DNA from: Priapulus caudatus | Lineage: Eukaryota; Priapulida; Priapulimorpha; Priapulimorphida; Priapulidae | Assembly: GCF_000485595.1 (NCBI RefSeq) | Contig: NW_014578498.1 | Coordinates: 13,048-65,339 of the forward strand | DNA: 52,292 bases | Reading direction: 5' to 3' | The notes under the pieces: generated by a model | What the model saw: the letters and a program-made list of their open reading frames with translations, nothing else | Told to the model about the DNA's origin: nothing | Database searches by the model: none | Shown here: positions 10,301-19,940 of the stretch, piece after piece | Position numbering within the stretch: position 1 is the first letter of the stretch | How the letters are laid out: every line of letters begins with the position of its first letter | Program-made: the position numbers and the translations under genes

Positions 10301-13300
10301 GCTACTGCAGAAAAATGTAGGATCACCCAGTAATAATATAATTTTGCACAGGGGAGAGATAGTGATCCGCTAGGGGACGGCTCTGATTGGCTAATGTTGT
10401 CTCTTATTTATTTTATTTTTTATTATTTTGGGCTAATTTTGTTTTATTTTAGAATTAGGGATAGGGTAAGAGTTAGGGTTAGGATTAGGGTTAGGGTTAG
10501 GGTTAACTGATTTCTATATCCACAACTTATTTCTATATTCACTATCTCTCCCCTGAGACCTACTAGTAATAATAGCATAAGTGGCGGTTATGGTGTGCGC
10601 CGCAGGCACACACGGCGAATGCCGCAGTCGCGAAGCCCCTGCCTTCGTCTGAGAATAGTTCTGTTCACTAGGTGTGAGAGTTCTGGAGGCAAATGCCACT
10701 GGTCGCTCCTCTCCATCAATCTCGTGAGAAATCACAGCTCCTACCCCATAGGGTGAAGCATCGGTCGCAAGTATGAGCTTCTGCTTCGTATCATACGGCA
10801 CTAACGCGTTACTTTCTAAAAGTGCAGTTTTGCTCCTCTTGAAAGCTTCAGCACAACTTTCAGTCCAGTTCCACTCTACTTCCTGCTTCAACAGCTCATG
10901 TAATGGATGTAACAGGGTGCTGAGGTTCGGGATGAAGTTCGCGTAGAAATTCAAGAGGCCTAAATAAGATTTCAACTCTCGAACATTTCGCGGTTGCGGA
11001 GCGTTTTCAATCGCAGTGACTTTATCCTTCATCGGATGTCTGCCGTCTTTATCCACCTCGTACCCTACGTACTTCATACTTGGCTTCTCGAAGACACATT
11101 TCACCCATTTTGCCTGAATCCCGTGTTTATATAGTCGTGCCAACACTTCTTCGACTACAGACAAATGTTCCTGTGGAGTGGTACGAATCGCAATATCATC
11201 AATCCTACACTGAACAGTGTCCAGTCCCTGTAACACCTGATCCATCATGGATTGAAACATACTCGGTGCAGAGGCGATTCCATATGTTAAACGGGTATAT
11301 ACTGGTACAGCCCCCTATGAGTGTTTATGGTCAAATACTGGCAACTGTCCTCATCTAGCTCCATCTGCTGATAGGCATTGGAAAGGTCGATCTTACTGAA
11401 CATGGTGCCATCTCCCATAGTCGCAAACATATTCTCGATATCTGGCAACGGGTACAGGTTATCAAGCAACACAGTGTTTACGGACACCTTAAAATCACCA
11501 CAGATTCTTATCGAGCCATCTTTCTTAGGCACACATACTATCGGCGATGCCCAATCACTCCTCTCAACCTTCTTGATCACTCCCTCCGACTCCAACCTGT
11601 CCAGTTCCTTGTCAATTTCCGGCTTCAACGCATACGGCACAGGTCGAGCCTTGTGAAAGATATACTGTGCCCCCTCTTTCAACCTAATGCTTGCTTTAAA
11701 CCCTTTTACAGTACCTAGCTTCTTCTCGAATACACTCTTGTACTTATCGAGTACATCCTCCATGGTACGCGGTTTGGGTTGCAGCTCTACACTAAAGATA
11801 TTGGCCCAATTCAACTTCAAGCTACCGAGCCAATTCCTACCAAGCAAAGCAGGTCCGGACTGCTCCACTACAACTAATGGCAACACAACTTTCTGATCAT
11901 TATGCACCACTTCTGCTGACATCTCACCACAAACGGACAGTTTACCACCTCCGTATACTTGAGTTGCAGCTTTGACGAACTTAGCGGAATATGCGCAATG
12001 TCACGGTCGTACACGGTTTTGGGCAAAATCGAAACACTGGCTCCGGTATCAACTTTCATGGGCAAATTCTTGCCACGGCATTTAAGAACAACTTCGAAGC
12101 TTTTCGATATTCCTGATTCCATCGAATACATTCCGAGTACCGATTCCTCCGTTTCCTCCACGTATTTGATCGACGATTTTGAATGGCACACTTTTTCGAA
12201 GTGCCCGATGCGCCCACATTTTCGACATTCCACCGATTTGGCAGGACAAGTTGGGTCTCGACCAAAATGACCCTGTTTTCCGCAACGATAACATTCCGAT
12301 TTGGTCGACTACCTCCACTAGAGTGCCTAGCCCCGTCTGCACTAGGTCGACGATTTCCCTTTTTGAACTTGGATGGCTTACCATAGCCACCCTTGTGCGC
12401 TGAACTTTTCATGGCTGACTGAAACTGAATGGTTCCATTTTTACTACTCGTGGCTTCACTACTACCCATTGACTTCATCTGATAGTCTACAGCTTCATAT
12501 GCACGCGCCAACTCAAAAGCTCTGGCTAATGTCAGTCTGTCTTGCTCAAGACATTTTCGCCTCAGTTTAGCCGAAGAACACTTTTCAATCAACTGATCCC
12601 GAATTTCCTCGTCAATATTCGGGAAGTTACAGAACTTTGCCTGGGCATGAAGATGTGACACAAATTTATCCACAGTCTCCCGAGAATCCTGAGACAATCC
12701 ACGGAAAACATGTCTTTCATAGGGCTCATTCACCTTAGTGATAAAGTATCCATCCAATGTGCGTACAGCATGTTTATACACACATGGTGCCTCCGGAATT
12801 TTCCTCCCGTCCGCATCTACCCTGGTTGGGCCTGGACCAGGGTCTGGCAAAGTGTCAAACAGTTCTTGTACTTCTGGCCCTGCCGTGTGCAGCAACAATG
12901 CCCGTTTTTGTGGTGCATTTACCACCGCTTTTGCGTCGAGAAAGTACTGGAACGATTTCTTCCATTTGGCCCAGCGTGGTCCCAACTTGGAAGCATGGCC
13001 TGTCATATCGAACGGCCTTAAGGCTCTAATTTCCGAACTTATGGCTGCCATTATGCATCAAACTACTCTCCAAGACTTTAACTACCTCGTCGCCACTGTT
13101 ATGTCCTCGCACCTCGGCTCTATGCCCGGCTCACGGCCTTAGTAAAGGACTAATATTCAATAGCTTGTTGTCTAATCATCCATCTTTTATTTCTCTGTTA
13201 GAACCGGGTGGCGACGCCACCGTACAGCGGTAACTATTACTCTATTGAAAACCTAATACATTACAGTAATGTATGTATTCAAGCTATGCACAAGAGTCTA

Positions 13301-16300
13301 GTTGTAATCTGTCAGCATAACAAAAGTCTATTGCGATAATCTTATGTGTGTGTTTTGCTGTTTCAGTTTGAAAATATGAAACATGTATTTAAAGCCGTTG
13401 AGGAAATGAGGGGATCGTTAGAACAAAATGTTCAGCAGAGTTTTCTACTCCCAATAGAGCTTGCCAGGCGAGTTTAAGTTTGTTATTCTGTTGTTTTGCC
13501 AGATGACTGCTGCATGCTGGTCACTACTTACAGTAGGTAATAATATGTATACATAATGAATCTAAGGTGAGACATTTTTGGGTTTAATTTTGACAATCGT
13601 GCTTAATTAAGCTTAACTTAATTTATCGTCAGATTGTTTCATTAAAAGTCATACTGGTTGACAATGCCAAAAAGACAAGAATCCGATATGATTTTATATT
13701 CTTATAAGCACTGTTGTCAGTTATACAAGGTGTATAATATATCAAATTGGGCTGCCCTCATGCCGTCTCTATCAAATTTCATCCGTCTCATCTAAGAATA
13801 GGCCGTCCAAAAGACGGGTAGACGGGTCTCTGGCTAACACACTGTATACACTTTTTTTATCTGTGGTTGTGTTCAGGAAATGTGTATGATAACACAACTG
13901 CTAATCATACTGTATGTGTTTGCATTTTTTAGAAAGTATGCTGCTGTGGTTTTTATTACAAGCAACAGATTCGAAACTGGCAAAAAGAAGCTTGCCTATC
14001 TGGAATTTGATGACTTTGCACATTGTGCAAATCTAATGATTACAAACTGGTCCTGTGCTTCGGCAGGTGAGTTTCTCATAAGCATATGATTGAAGTAATA
14101 GTGGTACGTGTATTGCAACTCATTCGCATGTCTTCAACAGGAACTCACTGATTTTTAGGCCTTAGTTATAGTGATTTCCCGTTGCCGCAATTCAATTTAC
14201 CTTATGTTGGTTCATCCACACAGTGGTATGTTGCATTATCCTTATATGCAAGTCTGTCCCATATAATTATGCTGCTACATGTGCTCAGACCAACAAAGTA
14301 TTATTTGTAATTATTGTATTTATAGCCTAAAATGTCTGATTGCATTCCAGATTGCCAGCGTGAAGACATGTTGGATGTTGACTTTGATCGGGATTTTCTT
14401 CAGGACCTGAAAGACTTAAAGATACTGCTTGACAGAGACCTTATTGATGAGCATAAAGGGTATGCCATAGTGTCAGTGAATGAGGCAGTGAACTTTAGTC
14501 GAGCCTCATAATGCCAATTGTAGTAGCACTATGGAACGATGCTAAGCAAAGTGCAATGTAGATATACTGTGTTGCACTGTGAAGGATTTCTGGCCATTTA
14601 AAACTTCCAACCTTCTCTTTCCTTCCACACCAAACTCACCTGTTTGTTACTGTTCATCATATGCATAATTTGATTTTAATTTTGCTACTAAATTGGAAAT
14701 AATTTGGATGTTCATTGCTCATCAGTCAGGTTCAGATTCTATAGTCTGACGGGTCAGGGTCATTGGTCCTACGGGTCGTTGTTCCTACGCGTCGCTGGTG
14801 TGGACCAACGACCAGCAGGATTATAGACCTGTTCCTAGTCAGTTATTCACATTAACGGCTTAATTTCATGAGACCATTTTCAGTATAAAAGAGTATGTAT
14901 TTAAAGATATTCCATCAACATGTTTGTGTTTTCTAAATATTACTGCCATTATATTAGAAAAACGGTGTGAAATGCGCATATGTGCAAAAGACACCTAGTT
15001 GGCTTTGTATGGCAATTACAACACTAACTAGGGTTGATAAGTGCAGGAAATCACAAGTATAGTCTATGCTTGGATTTGGACACCCATTTATCACTATTAC
15101 CTGCATATACGCATATGTGAGAAGAAAAATAGCTATCAGATTATTACTGATTATGTATAATTCAAACTGGGTCATTGTGAAGACACGATTAATTAATATT
15201 AATTATTCAACCCTTTTATTCCAGCATAACGTGTAGAAATCTCAAAGCAAGGCTAAGTGAAAAAGTATGTAATGATCTGCAAGCAAACTTTAAGGTATGG
15301 TATAATCAACGTCACCGACTATTTTCTGCTTTTATGCTATTGGGAATCCTTAACTTGCTATAAGCCAAACTTTCTCTTACTTCGGTGCCTCGCATTGTAT
15401 GTCTGCTTGCGATTGCTACGTTTGTGATAAGGTGAATGTTACAAGTAAGCAAGGAACACGTTAGGTTTTAATGGCAGTTGGTTACTGAGCACAGAATTCT
15501 GCACGGTACTTGTCCTAGAATCTAAAGGGCTAGCACAGGGGTTCTTATCCTCTGGTCTTCGGACCCAAAATGGGTCCATGGATGGGCTTCGGGGGTCCGT
15601 GAACCAGGCATGAAAAGTGTGTGTTTATGTGCTTATGTGCATTTTTCTGTGGAGGAGTCCGTAGCTTTCACGAGATGCTCAAAGGGGTCCATGACTCAAA
15701 AAAGGTTAAGAACCACTGGGCTAGAGTGTGAATAAGTTAAAAGGATTAGGGAGTACGATGCAGAATGAGAAGTGGAGTTACAGTTACTGTTACAGTTGTT
15801 CAAATGAGTGACATTTGCTGCCTCTGTAGTGTGACTTCCTTACCCCCCTATGATGAGCTTGCCCTCTGTACGTTGTGCTTGGGCAACTAAAAGTCAAATC
15901 CCCATGCGCTGATCTATTGTGTCAAGCGCTCTGCTAGACACGCTGGTATAGCCATGTATGTATAGTGGGGTAAACTTGGCACAGGTAGGACGCCAATTTG
16001 TATGGGCTGCTGAGAGAAGCTTGATGTTTGATAAGTGGGTGTGAAGGGCATACTATCCAATAAACGTAAAAATCCAGACTTAAAATTCCTGCAATCTGTT
16101 GCATTTTGTAATTTCAAATCCATATAAGTCAGCCGTGAATTCGTTATCCTACGAATATAATTTTGGAGATAATTATTTTTCCTGCTTTTATTTCTGAAAC
16201 AGGTGAGAAATCCATGCATTGCTGTAAGACTATCTGATGACATTTCAATATGCTAGGTCTCACACTCATGGCATGAGACATTACAGTGCTGTAGGGGTGT

Positions 16301-17528
16301 AATCACTCAACTTTTGTGTTTTTCTAGACTCTTTCTCGGTCACTTGTGAATATTGCCTGCAATCTTATACACAGCAAAGAACTGAGGGACCTCTTTGTAG
16401 ATCTTGTAGAGACGGTGAGGTCCATGTTTACCCTGTGTATTTGTCCATTTCATGAATTAAAATGGACAGATGCACCTATGTTACACTTTTTGGAAAGATT
16501 TCCCAAAGTTATTGTTGATCACAGCAGTGACTTTGCGTAATTGGCAGATAACTCTACGCGGTCATTTTAGTGGTAGGATATTCTAAAAGGCAATGCTTAG
16601 CAACAAAATGCCACAGAGTTGACAACTTGGCGTACATGCATGAAATACATATATAATCTGGGTGAGCTTGACTGACTTAGCAGCAATATCCGAAATTGCA
16701 TGTTGCTATCTCTTGCAGACAGATTGAAAAATTAATTAACAACCATCTTTATGGTAATTATATTCGTTGTTGTGTGTGTCTTAGTTCATAGAAACATGTC
16801 GTGGAGCTCGTCTTTGTTACGACGATGTCCGGTGCTTCCTTGAAGAATACCAGCAAGCCGTCAAATCTATGGAGTTGATAAAAAGGTAAGATGTGTTTAC
16901 CGATTATAGCTTAACACTGTAGGCCTGTGAACAGGTCATACAGGGAATGCTCCAGTGCATCTAAATCTAATTAGAATATGTTGGTAATCAGTCTGAGATC
17001 ACCACAGTGTTGATTTACTTGTGTCATCGACAATTTCATGTTTTGTGGAAATGGAATGGCTTGTGGTTGCAGTAGTTTTAAGAAAATCTGACTGTGTCTA
17101 TATGTGGGTTCAGAGCCCTTAATTTAAATATTGAAATGACTTAATGAGATTTCACAAATAGAAGACTACAGTCAACAAGGAGGTATGAAGATGTGATCAT
17201 ATATTTTTTTCTTAAAATTCGAAATTAGGAGTTGTATTTTGATAACGTTCAAAAGGTATGTTAAGGAGTAAGTATAAGAAAGGTAAAAAGGTTACCGGTA
17301 GTATATAAAGCAAGGTATGTTATCTTGTATGAATAGTATGATAAGATACTAATTGTTATTGTATACAATTATTTTTCTTTTCAAACCGTTCAAGGAGAAA
17401 ATTAAAGATACACTCTGTAGCAGTCAAATGTCTTTTTCTATTTTAGGTCAAATCTACAAATTTACGGAACCTGGGATCGTTACATGAACACAGTTTCAAG
17501 TTGTTTACTGCAGTTGTACCATATATAA
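7180..17528 (+). CDS. FIBP: FIBP, FGF1 intracellular-binding protein (nine exons, 5' partial)
   Basis: The spliced product of nine exons (7180-7378, 7680-7806, 13367-13467, 13933-14066, 14351-14459, 15225-15294, 16328-16414, 16785-16885, 17447-17528) is about 336 residues. It follows vertebrate FIBP without gaps from about residue 31 to the end. Conserved blocks visible are [51 protein letters not shown] and TWDRYM before the stop. FIBP is a conserved animal protein that binds internalised acidic FGF in vertebrates and is found in cytosol, nucleus and mitochondria-associated fractions; its biochemical role is poorly defined. Splice phases agree at every junction. No stop or frameshift occurs in the exons, so the gene looks functional despite 5 kb of retroelement in intron 3. 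The N-terminal exon is missing. AATAAA at 17938 is a plausible poly(A) signal. Confidence 0.92.
7680..7806 (+). CDS. FIBP: FIBP exon B
   Basis: Acceptor TTTCAG before 7680, donor GTCAGT at 7807. Encodes [19 protein letters not shown] through SCRRQ. Confidence 0.93.
7807..8102 (+). other. FIBP intron 3, left part
   Basis: Intronic AT-rich DNA with no feature seen. It ends at GTAAT, the left target duplication of element E2b. Confidence 0.7.
8103..8269 (-). repeat. E2b 3' LTR
   Basis: 167 bp, same family as 13097-13265. The adjoining - strand sequence AAAAAGGGGAGGA (8271-8284) is a typical polypurine tract. Confidence 0.9.
8589..9360 (-). pseudogene. E2b integrase C-terminal part
   Basis: The - strand from about 9360 encodes the end of the integrase core ([19 protein letters not shown], with the catalytic Glu). 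This is followed by the RNTPHS/LFLGRR region, broken by TGA and TAG stops. From 9047 to 8589 an open frame carries the C-terminal domain ([10 protein letters not shown]...[14 protein letters not shown]) and ends [11 protein letters not shown]. Together with the upstream RT it belongs to E2b, but the middle is missing. Confidence 0.8.
9361..9830 (+). pseudogene. E1 integrase C-terminal domain
   Basis: + strand coding from about 9370: [11 protein letters not shown], then [28 protein letters not shown] and [10 protein letters not shown], ending at TGA (9828-9830). This is the usual tail of a mag/SURL-type integrase. About 60 residues between this and the break at 3411 are absent from the window. 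Confidence 0.78.
10093..10106 (+). other. E1 polypurine tract
   Basis: CAGAGAAGGGGGT directly abuts the E1 3' LTR, the primer site for plus-strand DNA synthesis. Confidence 0.7.
10107..10268 (+). repeat. E1 3' LTR
   Basis: 162 bp, same ends and AATAAA as 54-215. Followed by ATAGC (10269-10273), matching the left flank of the 5' LTR. Confidence 0.9.
10349..10555. mobile_element. MITE with 16-bp TIRs and telomere-like core
   Basis: CAGGGGAGAGATAGTG (10349-10364) is exactly inverted at 10540-10555. The 207-bp element is non-coding and contains a TTAGGG tract. TAATAATA-like words occur outside both ends (10331 and 10566) and may be the target duplication or longer arms. It sits at the break in E2b RNase H. 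Confidence 0.7.
10473..10505 (+). repeat. Interstitial telomere-like (TTAGGG)n
   Basis: About five near-perfect TTAGGG units, one variant (TTAGGA), preceded by degenerate units from 10454. Confidence 0.85.
10561..11922 (-). pseudogene. E2b reverse transcriptase and start of RNase H
   Basis: The - strand from 11922 encodes the protease C-terminal end (LGRNWL) and RT with [14 protein letters not shown] and [16 protein letters not shown] frameshift follows near 11285. It continues from 11260 with the active-site block [21 protein letters not shown] and [18 protein letters not shown]. RNase H starts at [13 protein letters not shown] and fades at about 10650 in damaged sequence next to the MITE. 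The two catalytic Asp are kept, but the usual aromatic before them is Arg in this copy. Broken by at least one frameshift and truncated. Confidence 0.82.
11880..12310 (-). pseudogene. E2b nucleocapsid zinc knuckles and protease
   Basis: The - strand shows two CCHC knuckles in tandem ([16 protein letters not shown] then [14 protein letters not shown], about 12305-12190). The aspartic protease follows, with [15 protein letters not shown] at about 12060-12015. The knuckles are in a different frame from the upstream gag ORF, so a frameshift lies near 12260-12310. Confidence 0.78.
12260..13051 (-). pseudogene. E2b gag
   Basis: ATG at 13051 starts [18 protein letters not shown]. The capsid-like region follows ([65 protein letters not shown]), then a basic [11 protein letters not shown] linker to the knuckles. 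The open frame then reads out of frame to 12056. Length to the linker, about 260 residues, fits mag-family gag. Its N-terminal third is duplicated at 3432-3823. Confidence 0.85.
13097..13265 (-). repeat. E2b 5' LTR
   Basis: 169 bp. Read on the - strand it is followed by GTGGCGACGAGG, a plausible primer-binding site. Right flank GTAAT matches 8098-8102. Confidence 0.9.
13367..13467 (+). CDS. FIBP: FIBP exon C
   Basis: Acceptor TGTTTCAG. Encodes [18 protein letters not shown] through PIELA. The phase needed by the next exon requires the exon to end at 13467, before GCGAGT, so this is a GC-AG intron. Confidence 0.9.
13933..14066 (+). CDS. FIBP: FIBP exon D
   Basis: Acceptor TTTTTTAG, donor GTGAGT at 14067. 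Encodes [19 protein letters not shown] through MITNWSCAS. Confidence 0.93.
14351..14459 (+). CDS. FIBP: FIBP exon E
   Basis: Acceptor GCATTCCAG, donor GTATGC at 14460. Encodes the acidic [19 protein letters not shown] block. Confidence 0.92.
15225..15294 (+). CDS. FIBP: FIBP exon F
   Basis: Acceptor TTATTCCAG, donor GTATGG at 15295. Encodes [19 protein letters not shown] and then ANFK. Confidence 0.92.
15536..15718. mobile_element. hAT (Charlie-type) MITE in a FIBP intron
   Basis: Left end CAGGGGTTCTTA and right end TTAAGAACCACTG form the typical hAT inverted termini. They are flanked by 8-bp GGCTAGCA (15528-15535) and GGCTAGAG (15719-15726), a 6/8 target duplication. 183 bp, non-coding. 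Confidence 0.8.
16328..16414 (+). CDS. FIBP: FIBP exon G
   Basis: Acceptor TTTTTCTAG, donor GTGAGG at 16415. Encodes [16 protein letters not shown] through [10 protein letters not shown]. Confidence 0.93.
16785..16885 (+). CDS. FIBP: FIBP exon H
   Basis: Acceptor GTGTCTTAG, donor GTAAGA at 16886. Encodes [19 protein letters not shown] through MELIK. Confidence 0.93.
17447..17528 (+). CDS. FIBP: FIBP last coding exon
   Basis: Acceptor CTATTTTAG. Encodes [19 protein letters not shown] then LLQLYHI and the TAA stop (17526-17528), matching the conserved FIBP C-terminus. Confidence 0.93.
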
Positions 17529-18193
17529 TCACGTGTGCTATTATTGATTCAATTGTAATTGCTCTTTCTGCACAATCGGAATTCAATGATACCTTTGACA
17601 AATACACTAAATACCATGAAATACACTGAATACCATGAAATACGCTGAATACCATGAAATACAAAGGCAGTAAAAAACATCCTACCCATCATTTCTGTTA
17701 ACATTTATATACATTTTGCGCAAAATCTCACACATGGGGGGTATATGCTAGGGGTTCTACACTAAGCATTCATACTGTGTGTGTTTGTGTGTGTGCGTGC
17801 GTGCGTGCACGTGTATGTCTTTCAACTGAATAGTCATTTGTTGAAAAACTATTAGTGCAATGATGTATGCACAGGTATATAATATATTTCTTAATTTCTT
17901 ATCTAGAATATCATATCAATTTTAGAAATAATTATTGAATAAACGTGATTATTATTAGGACATTTTTGTTTTGTTTTTATAATGTTAATAGTTAAAATGC
18001 ATGATGTTCCTGGCTTGCAACATGCAATAAAAATGGCTAATACTCTAAAACGTATTTAACGTAGAGGGGATTTATAGAACAACATTACTGGATAAGATTG
18101 GTAAAGGTTTGGCCGTGCAATTCACATCCTACACTTTGAAGTATGTATTTTCAATATAGTGCAGAAGATATGTGTATAATATCAAAATTAAGG
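17529..18193 (+). other. FIBP 3' flank
   Basis: Holds a 3-copy ~21-bp tandem repeat (about 17598-17662, ATACCATGAAATAC), a GTGTGT/GTGC tract at 17777-17815, and AATAAA at 17938-17943 as a likely poly(A) signal. At 18039-18150 lies a segment repeated in the same orientation at 33358-33490, outside the other end of element E5. No gene seen. Confidence 0.6.
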
Positions 18194-18718
18194 ATTGTGC
18201 ATTTTGTGGTAAAAGCACCAAATTTGGTACAGACATTGCTTAATATATAATTAACAAATTTAGATATTATGCCAAGCTCAATTTTTTCTCTTTGGCCCAC
18301 AAATAGCAAAATCCAAGATGGCCGCCATCCGATACCGGAAGATCTTAAAAATGACATATCTTTGTGACAAAATGTCGTGCAAACATGAATAAAGTGTCAT
18401 TTTCTATGTTTTCATACATGCTGAATCCATTCCAACCACAAACGAGTTGATAAAATGCACCTATTTGCGTAAATCCAAGATGGCCGCCGTGCCTAATTGG
18501 CCAGATTGGAAATTGGCAATAACTTTTGATAGAATCAAGCTGGGGCGATGATTTTGGTGTCTACACATAGGTTTTCACATGTGAGGAACACAATTGAAGT
18601 ATCAAAAATTATGTAGGATATTGCTAAGCAACAATAATCCAACATACACGCTGAATCCAATTGAATTGGTAAAATGCACCAAAACTAATGAAATGGTCAA
18701 TTGTATGATTAAATCCAA
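18194..18718. repeat. E5 left terminal inverted repeat
   Basis: About 525 bp, beginning ATTGTGCATTTTGTGG. It contains CCAAGATGGCCGCC at 18313 and 18475. Its reverse complement matches 32205-33239, where extra sequence is present. Confidence 0.8.
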
Positions 18719-19802
18719 CATCAACACACCAACAAGGTAATATACCATCATAGACCAGATGTTTTATATGGCACAACAAAATAACTGATTGATCCTGTCG
18801 GTAATATAATATATACATTATTGTGCATGTTCATAGTAAACAAGAATTGGCTAACTTGTTTGGGATCACATCTGGTAGGATCATTATACGTCATTGTGTT
18901 CACAGTTACCGCTGCAGCGGCAAAGTGACGTGCATTGCAAATCGGCCTTGACGCACTTGCAGTGTCCCCTGCACCTTTTCTGGCAACTACATCGGACAAG
19001 CTCCGAACAGGATCTGCTGCTTCTGGTAGTAGTGTCCATAGTGGTTCCCATCCTCGTGATGGGGTCTTTCTCCACCCCCAAGACTCTGGTGAGGGAATAT
19101 ATGGGGAACTGATATGCGCCTGTCCGCACACATATCCGCCCTGATGTATGGCCCGTTTTGTGTGTTGCAACAGGGCTGCACGAGTTGGTGATATGGCATC
19201 GATGGACCTGCCTTTGCCAGCAAAGATATGTTTCCTTGCAAGGTCAACACTGGTTTCTGTTGAGGTTCTATCATACAGTAGATTGACGTACGACTCGATC
19301 ACCTTCATGCAATCTTCGTTGAAGCTCGCTGGTGTGGTGGATAGTGCAGCGAAGACTGGTGTGACTTCATCAAATGACTTCCAGATGTCAAAAGCAGTTT
19401 TCTTCCCTCGACCTCGTCAAACGACGACACGGTATCGCAGCCAGTGAAGGTGTGAAACACAGGAAGTGCCCGCGCCTTCTCTTCTCCAAGCGATGCTGCA
19501 ATGGCGTGAGTAGGAATGTATCTGAGGTGTTGTCCAGTATCAAATGCGACCCAGACCTCTGTTTCATCAAGAAGCACACAGTTAGACACAGCCAACACAA
19601 GCACGTCAGTATCGACTGTTCGTAACATGATTCTACGAAAGCCTTTTTTGGTGGCATCAATTGCATGGAGAAGCATCCGTGTGTCGGCCTCTTCGTGTGA
19701 ACATGGTACCACAGCTGAGACGTCTTGGCGAACACGAGTGCAAAGCAAATGCTGATCGTAAGTTGTGTACACTTCCTTTTCTGTGGACAGATTTTCTAGA
19801 AC

Positions 19803-19940
19803 CTGCATAACATGAAATAAGCAGTAGTGTAGTTATCTTTTTATTAATGTTCTGGTCATAATAATGTTACTGGAATTAATTAACATATAGAACTAAAGAA
19901 TATATCAATGTGTGTGTCTGTTGATGTGCTGGTGTTTTAC
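19803..19940 (-). other. Spliceosomal intron in the E5 gene
   Basis: On the - strand GTAAAACACC begins after ...FLAHQ and ...TTATGCAG ends before VLENLSTEKEV. Removal leaves a phase-0 join that continues the family's reading frame. 138 bp, AT-rich. Confidence 0.7.

Larger units (their letters stand above)
8103..13265 (-). mobile_element. E2b: mag-like Ty3/Gypsy in FIBP intron 3, mosaic
   Basis: LTRs at 8103-8269 and 13097-13265 are flanked by a perfect 5-bp duplication GTAAT (8098-8102 and 13266-13270), so the outer ends come from one insertion. Coding runs on the - strand: gag, protease, RT and start of RNase H (13051 to about 10561), then after a break the integrase C-terminal part (9360-8589). 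The rest of RNase H and the integrase N-terminal half (roughly 1.2 kb) are missing. In their place lie the E1 3' portion (about 9361-10268) and a MITE. Opposite orientation to FIBP. Confidence 0.85.

Noticed and set aside
12710..13142. + strand ORFs over E2 gag
   Set aside because: Shadow frames of the gag on the other strand; the same shadows occur at 3510-4005 over the duplicate.
14739..14810. Hairpin with GGTC-TTGGTCC / GGACCAACGACC
   Set aside because: Probably the core of a small decayed repeat in a FIBP intron; too short and without termini to name.
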